41,771 bases of DNA from Phycisphaerales bacterium (GTDB lineage Bacteria; Planctomycetota; Phycisphaerae; Phycisphaerales; UBA1924): the NCBI GenBank assembly GCA_029260555.1, contig JAJDCZ010000026.1:1-41771 (forward strand), written 5' to 3'. Positions 1-8,330 of the stretch are shown piece after piece. Positions within the stretch are counted from its first letter, which is position 1. Each line of letters opens with the position of its first letter. The notes below the pieces were generated by a model. It was given only the letters and a program-made list of their open reading frames with translations. It was not told where the DNA came from and did no database searches. The position numbers and the translations under genes were made by a program.

Positions 1-40
1 CCCTCTCCTTCCCCTTCACAAACTGATACCATCTCACACC

Positions 41-1171
41 ATGAACCTCCCCCTCCGCCACACTCTCCCATGCCTGACACTGGCTCTGTTCTGCGCCCAT
101 CTCGCCCTTGGCCAACCCACAACTCCTCCAGAGAATCCAGAACTCCACGACCAGTCCCTCAACCTCGTCCGCAAACGCCTCAATCAACAAGCTGGTTCAA
201 CAACACCAATCGCCTATCCATCGCAAGGCCCAGCATGGAAAGGCGTCTTTCCCCAACTCACCAGACCCACCGAAACACTCTCTCACCTTGGCTACTGGAA
301 AAACCTCCCCTCAGCCTCAAACGCCCTCCCCGAAGGCACCTTCCTCTCGCTCAGACGAGGCGAACTCGCCATCACCTCCACAAATCAGCTCGCCTTCGTC
401 TTCCACCCCGATACTAAAGGCTCAACCCTCCCGCCCATGATCCTCATCCCGGGACCCATCACCAACCGCCTCCAATCCCACCTCAACCCAGACCACAACC
501 CCATCTTCTACATCAGTGGCCAGGTCCTCACATACCACCGCCAAAACTTCCTCCTCCCCCTGGCCTTCTCCTCCTACTCCCCCCCCTCTCCCACACCCCC
601 CACTGAATCGATCGAAGCCCCCCCAAATGTCCCCACAGACACCATCGCGGAAACTCCCGCTGAGCAGCCCGTCGAATCTCAGCAAGACTCGCCGCCCATC
701 ACCGCTGACCAGATCATCAAGGATCTCGAAGCATCCACCAGCAACAAACCTCGCGCTCTGGATCGCAATCACCCACCCTCCACCCCCCCCTCCCAACCCC
801 CCTCCACATCCAACGCCACTCAATCTTCAGCACCTGATACACAAGCAACACTTCAAAACGATCATTCAAACCAGCTCGCTGATTCATCCTCAAGATACAT
901 GGCTTCTCGCGTAGGCAGACTCGTGCGCACAAACCAGGGCTGGTGGACCTTCGTCGTCGACAACGACACCGATCAGACAAACCCCCCCGATACCAATCTG
1001 CTCATCGCACCCTGTCGAACACTTCAGCTTCTCGAACCCCAGGCGATTCAAAGAGGCGAATCAGCACGCTTTAAAATCAGTGGCCGAGTCATCAGCGCTG
1101 GCAACACCGCCTACCTCATCCCCACCATGTTTTCGCCCGTGCGCGATGCTGAGGTCACACCCTGGCAATAA
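41..1171 (+). CDS. Secreted protein with two related beta-rich domains, function unknown
   Basis: I do not recognise a family. The 376-residue product starts with a clear signal peptide: basic n-region, leucine-rich core, and cleavage expected after ALG/Q near residue 25. Two segments resemble each other. Residues about 100-180 contain FVFHPD, LIPGP and ISGQV followed by LPLAFS. Residues about 285-370 contain FVVDND, LIAPC and ISGRV followed by LIPTMFS. Between them lies a Pro/Ser/Thr-rich linker (about 183-280) encoded by long C runs. The arrangement suggests two copies of a small beta-barrel joined by a disordered linker, exported to the periplasm or cell surface. No Shine-Dalgarno is visible before the ATG. 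The gene converges on nuoH with a 60-bp gap. Confidence 0.75.
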   Translation: MNLPLRHTLPCLTLALFCAHLALGQPTTPPENPELHDQSLNLVRKRLNQQAGSTTPIAYPSQGPAWKGVFPQLTRPTETLSHLGYWKNLPSASNALPEGTFLSLRRGELAITSTNQLAFVFHPDTKGSTLPPMILIPGPITNRLQSHLNPDHNPIFYISGQVLTYHRQNFLLPLAFSSYSPPSPTPPTESIEAPPNVPTDTIAETPAEQPVESQQDSPPITADQIIKDLEASTSNKPRALDRNHPPSTPPSQPPSTSNATQSSAPDTQATLQNDHSNQLADSSSRYMASRVGRLVRTNQGWWTFVVDNDTDQTNPPDTNLLIAPCRTLQLLEPQAIQRGESARFKISGRVISAGNTAYLIPTMFSPVRDAEVTPWQ

Positions 1172-1231
1172 AAAACAAGCTGCATCCATAAAAAGAGCAA
1201 CTCGCCAGATCCATATTATATTCCGAATCAC

Positions 1232-2581
1232 TCAGCTCGCCGAAACAGGCTCTGCTGTTTCTAGCGGGTCGTCCTGCAATGCCATCGGATGGCTCGGAGC
1301 ATGGCTCACCGTCTCACCAGGCATCGGGCAGAATCGTGAGCCATACATCGGCACCCGGCGATTGGTATAAGGCTTGGGCAACATCGGCTGAACCATCAGC
1401 ACCACGCCGCCCAGCGCCACATTGGCAATCAACATCGGCACCAGTGATCGCAAATCAAAGTACACCATCGTTGCTGTCATCACCACCACGATCAGCGACA
1501 GCGGAATCATCGCCTGCCAACCCATCGTCATCACCTGGTCATACCGCAACCGAGGCAAGGTCCATCGAATCACCATCATGAAACAAACCAGCGTCACAAC
1601 CTTCCCGAAATACACCCCAAACTTGATCAGCACCAGCACCAGCCCCGTCTCAATGCCACCATCACCCAGCAGGTGTAAAAATGGCACCGGGTCCCAGCCC
1701 CCCAAAAACATCAGCGTAAAAAACGCACACGATGTAATCATGTGGTTGTACTCAGCCAGGAAAAACAGCGCAAAACGCATCGCTGAATACTCGGTGTGAT
1801 ACCCGCCCACCAACTCCTGCTCCGCCTCAGCATTGTCAAACGGCGCCCGGTTGGCCTCAGCCAGAATCGCAATAAAAAACAGCACCGCTGCGATCGGCTG
1901 CGCAAAGATCATCCACCCATGCTCAAGCTGATACCGAACAATCTCATCAGGCATCAGCGTGCCCATCAAAAGCAGCGCCGCTATCAGCGAAAGCCCCAGC
2001 GGAATCTCATACGAAATCATCTGTGCTGACGCCCGCAGCCCACCCAGCATCGAATACTTGTTGTTTGATGCCCAGCCGCCCAGCGTCACCCCATACACCC
2101 CCAGCGATGCCACCGCCAGCAAATACACAATCCCCACACCAACATGCGCCCCCATCACTTGCACCGGACCGCCCACAATCTCAAGCCCCAGAATCGGAAT
2201 CGTCAGGTCCGGCAGGTTGTACTGCCCCGCCCAGGGAATGATCGCAGCACCGATCATCGCAGGCACAATGCTCACAATCGGTGCCAGCGTAAACAACCAG
2301 CGATCCGCTGCTGGCGGGCGATAGTCCTCTTTCAATAAAAACTTCAAGCCATCTGCCAATGGCTGACCAAGCCCCAGCTTGCCCTTCAAAAACGAAAGCA
2401 TCGGCAGACCAAAATCAAACCCCACACGGTTGGGCCCGATCCGATCCTGAATATACGCAGAAATCTTCCGCTCCAGGTAAATCAGATACGCCGTCGTGAT
2501 CAACATCACATTGAGCACCGTCGCAACCACGACGAACGAAACAAACAACTGCGCCGGAATCGGTCCTAGAAATGAGAGCAT
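1232..2581 (-). CDS. nuoH: NADH-quinone oxidoreductase subunit H (complex I membrane subunit)
   Basis: The 449-residue polytopic membrane protein matches NuoH/ND1, the subunit at the junction of the peripheral and membrane arms of complex I that helps form the quinone pocket. Diagnostic stretches are YLERKISAYIQDRIGPNRVG near residues 35-53, the KEDYRPPAADR loop at about 84-94, and EANRAPFDNAEAE followed by GYHTEYS and FFLAEY in the middle. I chose the ATG at 2581 because family similarity begins there. The 30 upstream codons, back to 2671, are low-complexity and run up to the stop of the preceding ABC gene. No other nuo gene is present in the window, so this subunit is separated from its usual operon. 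It is the last gene of a co-directional run. Confidence 0.95.
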   Translation of the reverse strand: MLSFLGPIPAQLFVSFVVVATVLNVMLITTAYLIYLERKISAYIQDRIGPNRVGFDFGLPMLSFLKGKLGLGQPLADGLKFLLKEDYRPPAADRWLFTLAPIVSIVPAMIGAAIIPWAGQYNLPDLTIPILGLEIVGGPVQVMGAHVGVGIVYLLAVASLGVYGVTLGGWASNNKYSMLGGLRASAQMISYEIPLGLSLIAALLLMGTLMPDEIVRYQLEHGWMIFAQPIAAVLFFIAILAEANRAPFDNAEAEQELVGGYHTEYSAMRFALFFLAEYNHMITSCAFFTLMFLGGWDPVPFLHLLGDGGIETGLVLVLIKFGVYFGKVVTLVCFMMVIRWTLPRLRYDQVMTMGWQAMIPLSLIVVVMTATMVYFDLRSLVPMLIANVALGGVVLMVQPMLPKPYTNRRVPMYGSRFCPMPGETVSHAPSHPMALQDDPLETAEPVSAS

Positions 2582-2675
2582 GGCTCGTACTGTAGTGCCC
2601 AGACGCTCATCGGGCAAAGCAGCCCCCGCCACAACCCAACAAATCCCCCCTCCCTTCATTCCCCTCCACAATCCA

Positions 2676-4064
2676 TCAATCAGCCTCGCCCGCCTGCTGG
2701 GTTTGCCTGCTCTGAGCCCGCTCTACCACGATCTCCACCTCCACAGGCACATGAACCTTGTGCCAGATCGGACGATCCGCCTTGGCGATGCTGCGAAACG
2801 CTGCCACAGCATCCACATGGTCCAGCACCACCGCCCCGTCATGCCCTCCTGCTTCATTGAGCCTTTCAATATCCACACACACCCCATACGCCACAGGCCT
2901 CAGGCAGTTATCAAATCCAAATCGAACCACCGCCCGATCTCCCTTCTTCATAGGTCCGATCGCCTTGATCTCAGAAGCTGTCGTCGTCCCCATCAAATCC
3001 ACCCCGTCGCGATCACGCACCAGAAAACCCACCACCACCCGCGTGATATCCACATGCGCCAGACACGCAACCTCGATCACAATCCGGTCATTAAACTCAA
3101 ACGCCTGCCCAGGCTCACCCTCTCCATCCAGAACCCGCACCGACTCGACTTGTACATGCCCCGTCCCATACCGAAGTGATCCTTCAACCCCGTTCTTCAT
3201 CGCCACCGGCCCAGGCAATGCCCCTCCCCCTCCCTGCTGTTTGACAGCCTCCTCATTACTCTGGTGTCGAACATGATTAAAATATAAATCCGACGCCCGC
3301 CCCGCATCGCCAAAGTAAATCGGCTGACTCGCCACCAGCACCAACCCCTTCTGACACAAACTCTTGACCATATCCGGCGCATGACTCACAAAAAAGAGTG
3401 TCACCCCCGAGTCCAGCAGCTTCTTAATCCGTGCCATACAACGCTGACGAAACCCCATGTCCCCAACCGCCAGAATCTCGTCCACAATCAAAATGTCAGG
3501 CTCAACTGAAACCGCCACCGCAAACGCAAGCCTCGCCATCATCCCGCTCGAATAGATCTTCACCGGCTGATCAATAAACCGCCCGATGTCCGCAAACGCA
3601 GCAATCTCATCAAACCGATCTTCCATCTCCGCCCGCGTGATGCCCAGAATCGCCCCCGCAAGAAAAACATTCTCCCGTCCCGTGAACTCCGGGTGAAACC
3701 CGCTTCCAAGCTCCAAAAGTGCTGCAATTCGCCCCTGAATCCGCGCAGATCCCTCACTGGGACTGAGCGTCCCCGCCAAAATCTGCAAAAGAGTGCTCTT
3801 GCCAGACCCGTTTCGACCCAGAATTCCAATCGAATCCCCCCGCTGAACCTCAAACGACACCCCCCGCAATGCCCAGAACGAATCATACCAGGTCCGCCAG
3901 CGACCCAGCAACGATTGCTTCATCCGATCCCGAGGCTTGTCATAAATGTGATAACACTTGCCCAGATTCTCCACCACAATCACAGGCCCCCCCTCCCCTT
4001 CCTTCACCCCATCTCCCGCCCCCGTCGTTGCAGCTATGTTCAACTCATTGGCATCACAACACAT
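2676..4064 (-). CDS. wzt: ABC transporter ATP-binding protein, Wzt/TagH-type polysaccharide exporter
   Basis: The 462-residue ATPase energises export of a polysaccharide or glycoconjugate through the Wzm-type permease encoded just upstream. The ATPase domain covers about residues 28-250: Walker A GRNGSGKS at about 83-90, signature region YSSGMMARLAFAVA, Walker B ILIVDEILAVGD, and a switch histidine in FFVSHAPD. The family-typical LLELGSGFHPEFTGREN is present. The remaining ~190 residues form a beta-rich domain like the Wzt C-terminal domain, which in characterised homologues recognises the finished glycan. Its presence favours O-antigen-type export over simple teichoic-acid export. The ATG at 4064 overlaps the permease stop by 11 bp and has a G-rich sequence upstream. 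A TTG at 4070 is an alternative. Confidence 0.9.
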   Translation of the reverse strand: MCCDANELNIAATTGAGDGVKEGEGGPVIVVENLGKCYHIYDKPRDRMKQSLLGRWRTWYDSFWALRGVSFEVQRGDSIGILGRNGSGKSTLLQILAGTLSPSEGSARIQGRIAALLELGSGFHPEFTGRENVFLAGAILGITRAEMEDRFDEIAAFADIGRFIDQPVKIYSSGMMARLAFAVAVSVEPDILIVDEILAVGDMGFRQRCMARIKKLLDSGVTLFFVSHAPDMVKSLCQKGLVLVASQPIYFGDAGRASDLYFNHVRHQSNEEAVKQQGGGGALPGPVAMKNGVEGSLRYGTGHVQVESVRVLDGEGEPGQAFEFNDRIVIEVACLAHVDITRVVVGFLVRDRDGVDLMGTTTASEIKAIGPMKKGDRAVVRFGFDNCLRPVAYGVCVDIERLNEAGGHDGAVVLDHVDAVAAFRSIAKADRPIWHKVHVPVEVEIVVERAQSRQTQQAGEAD

Positions 4065-4956
4065 CAGCAAACCCCCGCTTGCTCTTCATAAACCACACAT
4101 ACCCCGCCATCGCAACCATCAGCGACAACCCCCAAAGCCCGCCCAGCAAACCCCAGTCCGGCGTGTGCCCCCAGATCAGTGTGTCTCTTGAAAACTCCAC
4201 AAACCAGGTCATCGGGTTCAGTTTAATGATCCAGGCAAAGCGTGCTGGCACCATATCGATCGTGTAAATGATCGGCGTCATAAAAAACAGCAACTGACCA
4301 ATCACCACCATCACCACCTGACGCATATCTCGAACAAAAACACCCAACGATGCAAAAAACCAGCTCGCCCCCAGACTGAACAACATCAATGGTGCAAAAA
4401 CAAGCGGAAACAAGTACAGCGTTGCAGAAACCTGCCCCACAATCAAAATCGCTGCGATCATCACCAGCACCAGCCCGATCAGGCTGTAAAACGCTGCGGA
4501 TGTCACGCCCGCAATCGGCAATATCTCCAGCGGAAACACCACCTTCCGCACAAAGTTGGCCCGGCTTGTCACCATGGTCGTCGCATTGGCAGTTGATTCA
4601 GCAAAGACGCCATAAACCATGAATCCACACACCAGTTTCAACGCATAAAGCGACACGGGATCATCGCTCGCCCCGCCCTGCCCGCGAAACTGAAGCACCA
4701 CGCCAAACACAAATGTATACACCGCAATCCGAATCGCAGGCTCAAGAATCGCCCACAAAAACCCCAGCTGCGTGCCCTTGTTCTTCGATGCAATCTCACG
4801 AATCACCATCTGCCGAGTCAACTCGCGATACCCCCACAGATGCTTCAAACCCCCAATCGGGTTCAACACCTCAGACCAGGGCGTAGGCTTCGAAGATCTC
4901 ACCAGAACCTGACTCAACGAGTGCTCCTTTTTAAACCCTTGCCAGTTCTTGACCAA
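4054..4956 (-). CDS. wzm: ABC-2 type transporter permease, Wzm-like
   Basis: The protein of about 300 residues has an N-terminal cytoplasmic segment LWGYRELTRQMVIREIASKN followed by GFLWAILEPAI. This is the hallmark start of Wzm/TagG permeases. Roughly six hydrophobic helices follow, including GLVLVMIAAILIVG and QLLFFMTPIIYTIDMVP. It forms the membrane channel for the adjacent Wzt-like ATPase. The start is uncertain because there is no ATG before the conserved region. The TTG at 4956 overlaps the GH3 gene by 26 bp and has AGGG upstream. A GTG at 4902 would avoid the overlap. Coupling to the flanking genes on the same strand implies one transcript. Confidence 0.9.
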   Translation of the reverse strand: MVKNWQGFKKEHSLSQVLVRSSKPTPWSEVLNPIGGLKHLWGYRELTRQMVIREIASKNKGTQLGFLWAILEPAIRIAVYTFVFGVVLQFRGQGGASDDPVSLYALKLVCGFMVYGVFAESTANATTMVTSRANFVRKVVFPLEILPIAGVTSAAFYSLIGLVLVMIAAILIVGQVSATLYLFPLVFAPLMLFSLGASWFFASLGVFVRDMRQVVMVVIGQLLFFMTPIIYTIDMVPARFAWIIKLNPMTWFVEFSRDTLIWGHTPDWGLLGGLWGLSLMVAMAGYVWFMKSKRGFADVL

Positions 4957-6613
4957 GTACGCCCTGGATCACATCACGATGATTGGCACACCGCGGACAC
5001 TTGTGCTGACCGCCCAGCTTGCCTTGAGCACTGAGCCAGCGATGAAACGCCCCCGTCTCCACAGGCGTCACCGTCGCAGGCCCCATGCCCAGACTGTCGG
5101 TTCGCTTGGTATTGTAATCGACATTGACCCGCTTGAGCGTGGCATCAAAGACCGCAGCAAAATTCTCAACACATTCCTGTGTTGCATTGGCAAGTTCAAT
5201 AACAAGTTCAAGCCCTGCTTTGGTGACCGCATCAGGATACACCGGCGCCGCTGTAAACTCGCCCACAACAAGTCCGGTCTGGTGTGCAGCATGAGACACC
5301 GCCTGCTCAATATGTTCGACGATCAGATTTTCGCCAAATGCATTAATGAAATGCCGATGCCGTCCCACAATTCGCACTCGTGCCGGCCCATCGCCACCTT
5401 TTCCAGCCAGATCGCCAGGCACCGTGTCAAACACCACCACATCCCCAAGCACATACCGCCACAACCCCGCACAAGTGCTCATCACCACGACATATCGCTG
5501 CCCCTTGTCCACCTCGTCGCATGTAAAAGCTGCCGGGTTGTCCGAATCAATCTCCTCGACAGGCACAAACTCATAAAAGTTGCCCAGATCCGTCAAAAGC
5601 CTCAATCCAGGCTCGCCTCTGGTGTCCTGAATAGCCAGGAACCCCTCGCTGGCGGGGTAGAGTTCAAGCCTTGAAGGAACATCCGGGCCGCGGGGCGATC
5701 CTCGCAGAAGTTGACGAAATCGTGCATCAAACGGGTCATAGCGAACCCCGCCATGGATAAAAACTTCCAGATCAGGCCAGATCTGATCGATCGACTTGAT
5801 GCCCCCATCTTTTTCTTGTGCCAGTTCCAGCACCCGGGCCATCAGCACCGTCGCCCAGCTGGGCATGCCTGAGATCATGCGGATGTCCTGGTTCAGTGCG
5901 AGCCTTGCCATTTTCTCGATTTTGGTTGGCCAGTGACTTTCCAGTGCAATCTCATGCCCCGGCGAATAAATCCTGTCAATAGGCCAGCGAATAAGCGGCG
6001 CCACCAGCCCAGACAGGTCGCCAGTGCGCACGCCATGCTCATTGGTCGAGACATCGCTTGAACCTCCAAGAAAGAGGCATCGTCCCTGCATCATGCGAGG
6101 CAGCGAGATCCCCATACGCATGAGATTGGCAAAGATATCCATCGAAGCGAGATAGTTCGATCGCAGCATCTGTCTTGAGACAGGAATGTACTTGTCGCCA
6201 GCGGTCGTGCCACTGGTCTGGGCAAAGTCCTGCACCAGCCCGGGCCAGAGCAGGTTGGCGACACCATCATCGCGCATGGCCTGAAGGTCGTCTTTGAATG
6301 CATACCAGTCGCTGACAGGCAGAGCCTTTCGGTAGGCACTGACGATCTGCGAATCATCAAGCGCAGCCAGTCTGGCAAACCCCGCCTTTTGACCAAACCG
6401 CGTGTCGCTGGCAAAGTCGAGGAGTTTCCGAAGCTGATTTCGCTGGATTTGTGCTGTATTGCGCTGCCACCAGCCACGATCAGAGATTTTCCTCGCCCGG
6501 GCTGCGACACGGGCACTCAGGCCAACACCGACCAGACTGGTCCAGCGCCAGCCTGTGTTCTCTGTAAGCGGGTGGGGGGTGGGTGGGGTGTGGTGGGGGT
6601 GGGGGGGGGTCAT
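4931..6613 (-). CDS. GH3 auxin-responsive-promoter family protein (acyl-adenylate/amido-synthetase-like)
   Basis: The 560-residue protein matches the bacterial GH3 family, relatives of plant enzymes that adenylate a carboxylic acid and join it to an amino acid. The ATP-binding motif QTSGTTAGDKYIPVS lies near residues 132-146, followed by family-typical PSRLELYPASEGF, NFYEFVP, YVVVMSTCAGLWRY and the C-terminal GKLGGQHKCPR region. The substrate cannot be read from sequence. The start codon shares ATGA with the hydrolase stop upstream, so translation is probably coupled. The first ~18 codons are His/Pro/Thr repeats encoded by the C-rich side of a G/C tract and may be dispensable. The gene lies between a hydrolase and a Wzm/Wzt exporter, which suggests modification of an exported compound. 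Confidence 0.85.
   Translation of the reverse strand: MTPPHPHHTPPTPHPLTENTGWRWTSLVGVGLSARVAARARKISDRGWWQRNTAQIQRNQLRKLLDFASDTRFGQKAGFARLAALDDSQIVSAYRKALPVSDWYAFKDDLQAMRDDGVANLLWPGLVQDFAQTSGTTAGDKYIPVSRQMLRSNYLASMDIFANLMRMGISLPRMMQGRCLFLGGSSDVSTNEHGVRTGDLSGLVAPLIRWPIDRIYSPGHEIALESHWPTKIEKMARLALNQDIRMISGMPSWATVLMARVLELAQEKDGGIKSIDQIWPDLEVFIHGGVRYDPFDARFRQLLRGSPRGPDVPSRLELYPASEGFLAIQDTRGEPGLRLLTDLGNFYEFVPVEEIDSDNPAAFTCDEVDKGQRYVVVMSTCAGLWRYVLGDVVVFDTVPGDLAGKGGDGPARVRIVGRHRHFINAFGENLIVEHIEQAVSHAAHQTGLVVGEFTAAPVYPDAVTKAGLELVIELANATQECVENFAAVFDATLKRVNVDYNTKRTDSLGMGPATVTPVETGAFHRWLSAQGKLGGQHKCPRCANHRDVIQGVLGQELARV
6569..6611 (+). repeat. G-rich homopolymer tract at the hydrolase-GH3 junction
   Basis: Runs of four to nine Gs separated by single T or GT steps, lying over the start of the GH3 gene. 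The tract meets a simple G-quadruplex pattern on the + strand, which is the template strand for the genes here. It is one of about ten such tracts in the window. Confidence 0.85.
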
Positions 6614-7473
6614 GCCTTGGGTTGTGGCTGGTGGTCGTGAGAGGCGGCTTCGTCCAGATCATTGACAAATGCAAGGATCGCAGCACCGAAGCGATCAGGA
6701 CACTCGATCATGGGTGCATGTCCACACCGGTCAAACCACACCAGCCTGGCATCGGGGATCAGCTCGTTGAACTGCGTCGCAGCTTCCGTAGGCGTGACCA
6801 CATCTTCCTTGCCCCAGATCAGCAGTGTTGGGCACTGAATCTGGTTGATGCGTTCGCCCAGATGATCTCGCCGGGCTGTTCGTGACAGGCGGACCATCGC
6901 CCGAGCGCCCTGTTTTTGCGACAACGCCTCGTGGGCACGATCAAGGTCTGACTCACGCATGAACGACTTGTCGTAGAAAAGCTCGCCGATTTTTTCGATC
7001 AGCCATTCCCGTGAAGGCCGCACCGGTGCCCCCTGCACCATGGTTCGTTCCAGCAACCCCGATGAACCCGCAAGCACCAAAGCGCTGACCAGCTCGGGAT
7101 GATCCAGCGCGATCCTCAATGCAACATGCCCCCCAAACGAGTTGCCCACAAGAATTGCAGGCGTGGTGGTGTGAGCCTTGAGATACTGCGTCGTCAGCTC
7201 GGTGACGCCTTGCACTGAGCAATCATCTTTTTTCAAATCCAGCAACGGCAGTTCCAGCATGGTGCATCGACAACTGCTGCTGATGCGCCGGGCAACCTCT
7301 TCCCAGTGATCATTAAGCCCCACCAGCCCGTGAAGGAATACAACGGGTTGACCCTGGCCAACAACCTGAACACTGGCAGTCACAGCCTCGGCGACTCCTC
7401 GCAGCAGCACCGTCTGGAGCATTGTTGAGCTGGAAGGTGGGTCTTCTCTTGAACTTGTGTGCAGGACTGACAA
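6610..7473 (-). CDS. Alpha/beta hydrolase
   Basis: The 287-residue cytoplasmic protein has the alpha/beta-hydrolase layout: oxyanion strand VVFLHGLVG at about 44-52, nucleophile elbow GNSFGG with Ser112, an acid in WGKEDVVTP, and a catalytic His in CGHAPMIE near the end. The spacing and lid region resemble MhpC/BphD-type and general ester hydrolases, and the substrate is unknown. The TTG start at 7473 is supported by GGAG six bases upstream. The first ATG, at 7422, lacks a recognisable ribosome-binding site. The stop overlaps the GH3 start (ATGA), so an ester- or amide-bond hydrolase is probably made together with an acyl-conjugating enzyme. Confidence 0.88.
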   Translation of the reverse strand: MSVLHTSSREDPPSSSTMLQTVLLRGVAEAVTASVQVVGQGQPVVFLHGLVGLNDHWEEVARRISSSCRCTMLELPLLDLKKDDCSVQGVTELTTQYLKAHTTTPAILVGNSFGGHVALRIALDHPELVSALVLAGSSGLLERTMVQGAPVRPSREWLIEKIGELFYDKSFMRESDLDRAHEALSQKQGARAMVRLSRTARRDHLGERINQIQCPTLLIWGKEDVVTPTEAATQFNELIPDARLVWFDRCGHAPMIECPDRFGAAILAFVNDLDEAASHDHQPQPKA

Positions 7474-7479
7474 TCAAGG

Positions 7480-7483
7480 CTCC
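7480..7483 (-). promoter_or_regulatory. Ribosome-binding site supporting a TTG start
   Basis: GGAG on the minus strand, six bases before a TTG codon at 7473. It favours the longer hydrolase N-terminus over the ATG at 7422. Confidence 0.5.
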
Positions 7484-7583
7484 AACATAAACCATATAGA
7501 GTAGAACAGGCCTAAGTGTAACCAGCACAACAGGCCCGGGCGTTATTTCCTTAAAACCAAAGATGATGCTTCTTTGTTGAAAT

Positions 7584-8306
7584 TTATGTCACAAGCGGGC
7601 TTTGCTCGCCCACAACACCATCAATCAGCTCGACCAGACGGTCGCCTCGACGGGCTGTAGCAATGTCATGGGTGACCATAATCAGCGTCAGACCTCTGCT
7701 GGAACGAACCTTGGCCAGCTCGTCGAGAATGGCATTTCCAGTCAGTGTATCCAGATTCCCCGTAGGCTCATCAGCCAGCAGAATGTCAGGCTCATTGATC
7801 AAAGCCCGGGCAATGGCAACTCGCTGTCTTTCGCCGCCTGAAAGCTCCGCGGGGCGATGTTTCAGACGCTCACTCAGACCAAAAACTTCCAGAAGCTCAC
7901 CCGCCCGGCTCACCATTGCTTTCTTTAAAGACAAATATCCAAAGCTGTGACGCACCATCGCACCAGCCAGCACATTCTCAAGCACCGTCAACTCAGGCAG
8001 CAGATGATAAAACTGAAACACAAACCCCACCGATCGCGATCGATATCGATTCATCGCACCCGCAGACAGGCGAACCAGCTCCGTGCCTTGAAATGCAATC
8101 GACCCCGCAGGCTTTCGATCACACCGGTCCAGCCCGCCCAGTAAATGTAAAAGTGTGCTTTTCCCTGATCCTGATGCCCCCAGAATACTCACCCACTCGC
8201 CCGTGTTGACGCTGAGCGATGCTCCGCGAAGCACAGGCACATCCACCCGCCCAAGGCGGTAGGTCTTGTGAATGTCTTTGGCATGAATGATCGGAGACTG
8301 ACTCAT
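7584..8306 (-). CDS. lolD: ABC transporter ATP-binding protein, LolD/MacB family
   Basis: The 240-residue ATPase has Walker A GASGSGKS (about 43-50), the Q-loop in GFVFQFYHLLPEL, signature LSGGERQRVAIARAL, and Walker B ILLADEPTGNLD. The 'FQFYHLLPELTVLENV' wording is typical of the LolD/MacB group that drives mechanotransmission through FtsX-like permeases. The gene follows an FtsX-type permease by 24 bp, so the pair probably releases outer-membrane lipoproteins from the inner membrane (LolCDE-like). Start ATG at 8306 has AGGA six bases upstream. Because the system has one permease gene, a homodimeric LolF-like arrangement is possible. Confidence 0.9.
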   Translation of the reverse strand: MSQSPIIHAKDIHKTYRLGRVDVPVLRGASLSVNTGEWVSILGASGSGKSTLLHLLGGLDRCDRKPAGSIAFQGTELVRLSAGAMNRYRSRSVGFVFQFYHLLPELTVLENVLAGAMVRHSFGYLSLKKAMVSRAGELLEVFGLSERLKHRPAELSGGERQRVAIARALINEPDILLADEPTGNLDTLTGNAILDELAKVRSSRGLTLIMVTHDIATARRGDRLVELIDGVVGEQSPLVT

Positions 8307-8330
8307 GGAGATCCTGTTAAAGGTAATTTG

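Noticed and set aside
422..823. Gly-rich frame on the minus strand
   Set aside because: It is the reverse of the C-rich linker of the secreted-protein gene. It has no signal, helix or motif.
4949..5674. 241-codon + strand frame
   Set aside because: It is antisense to the GH3 gene, which has conserved ATP-site and C-terminal motifs.
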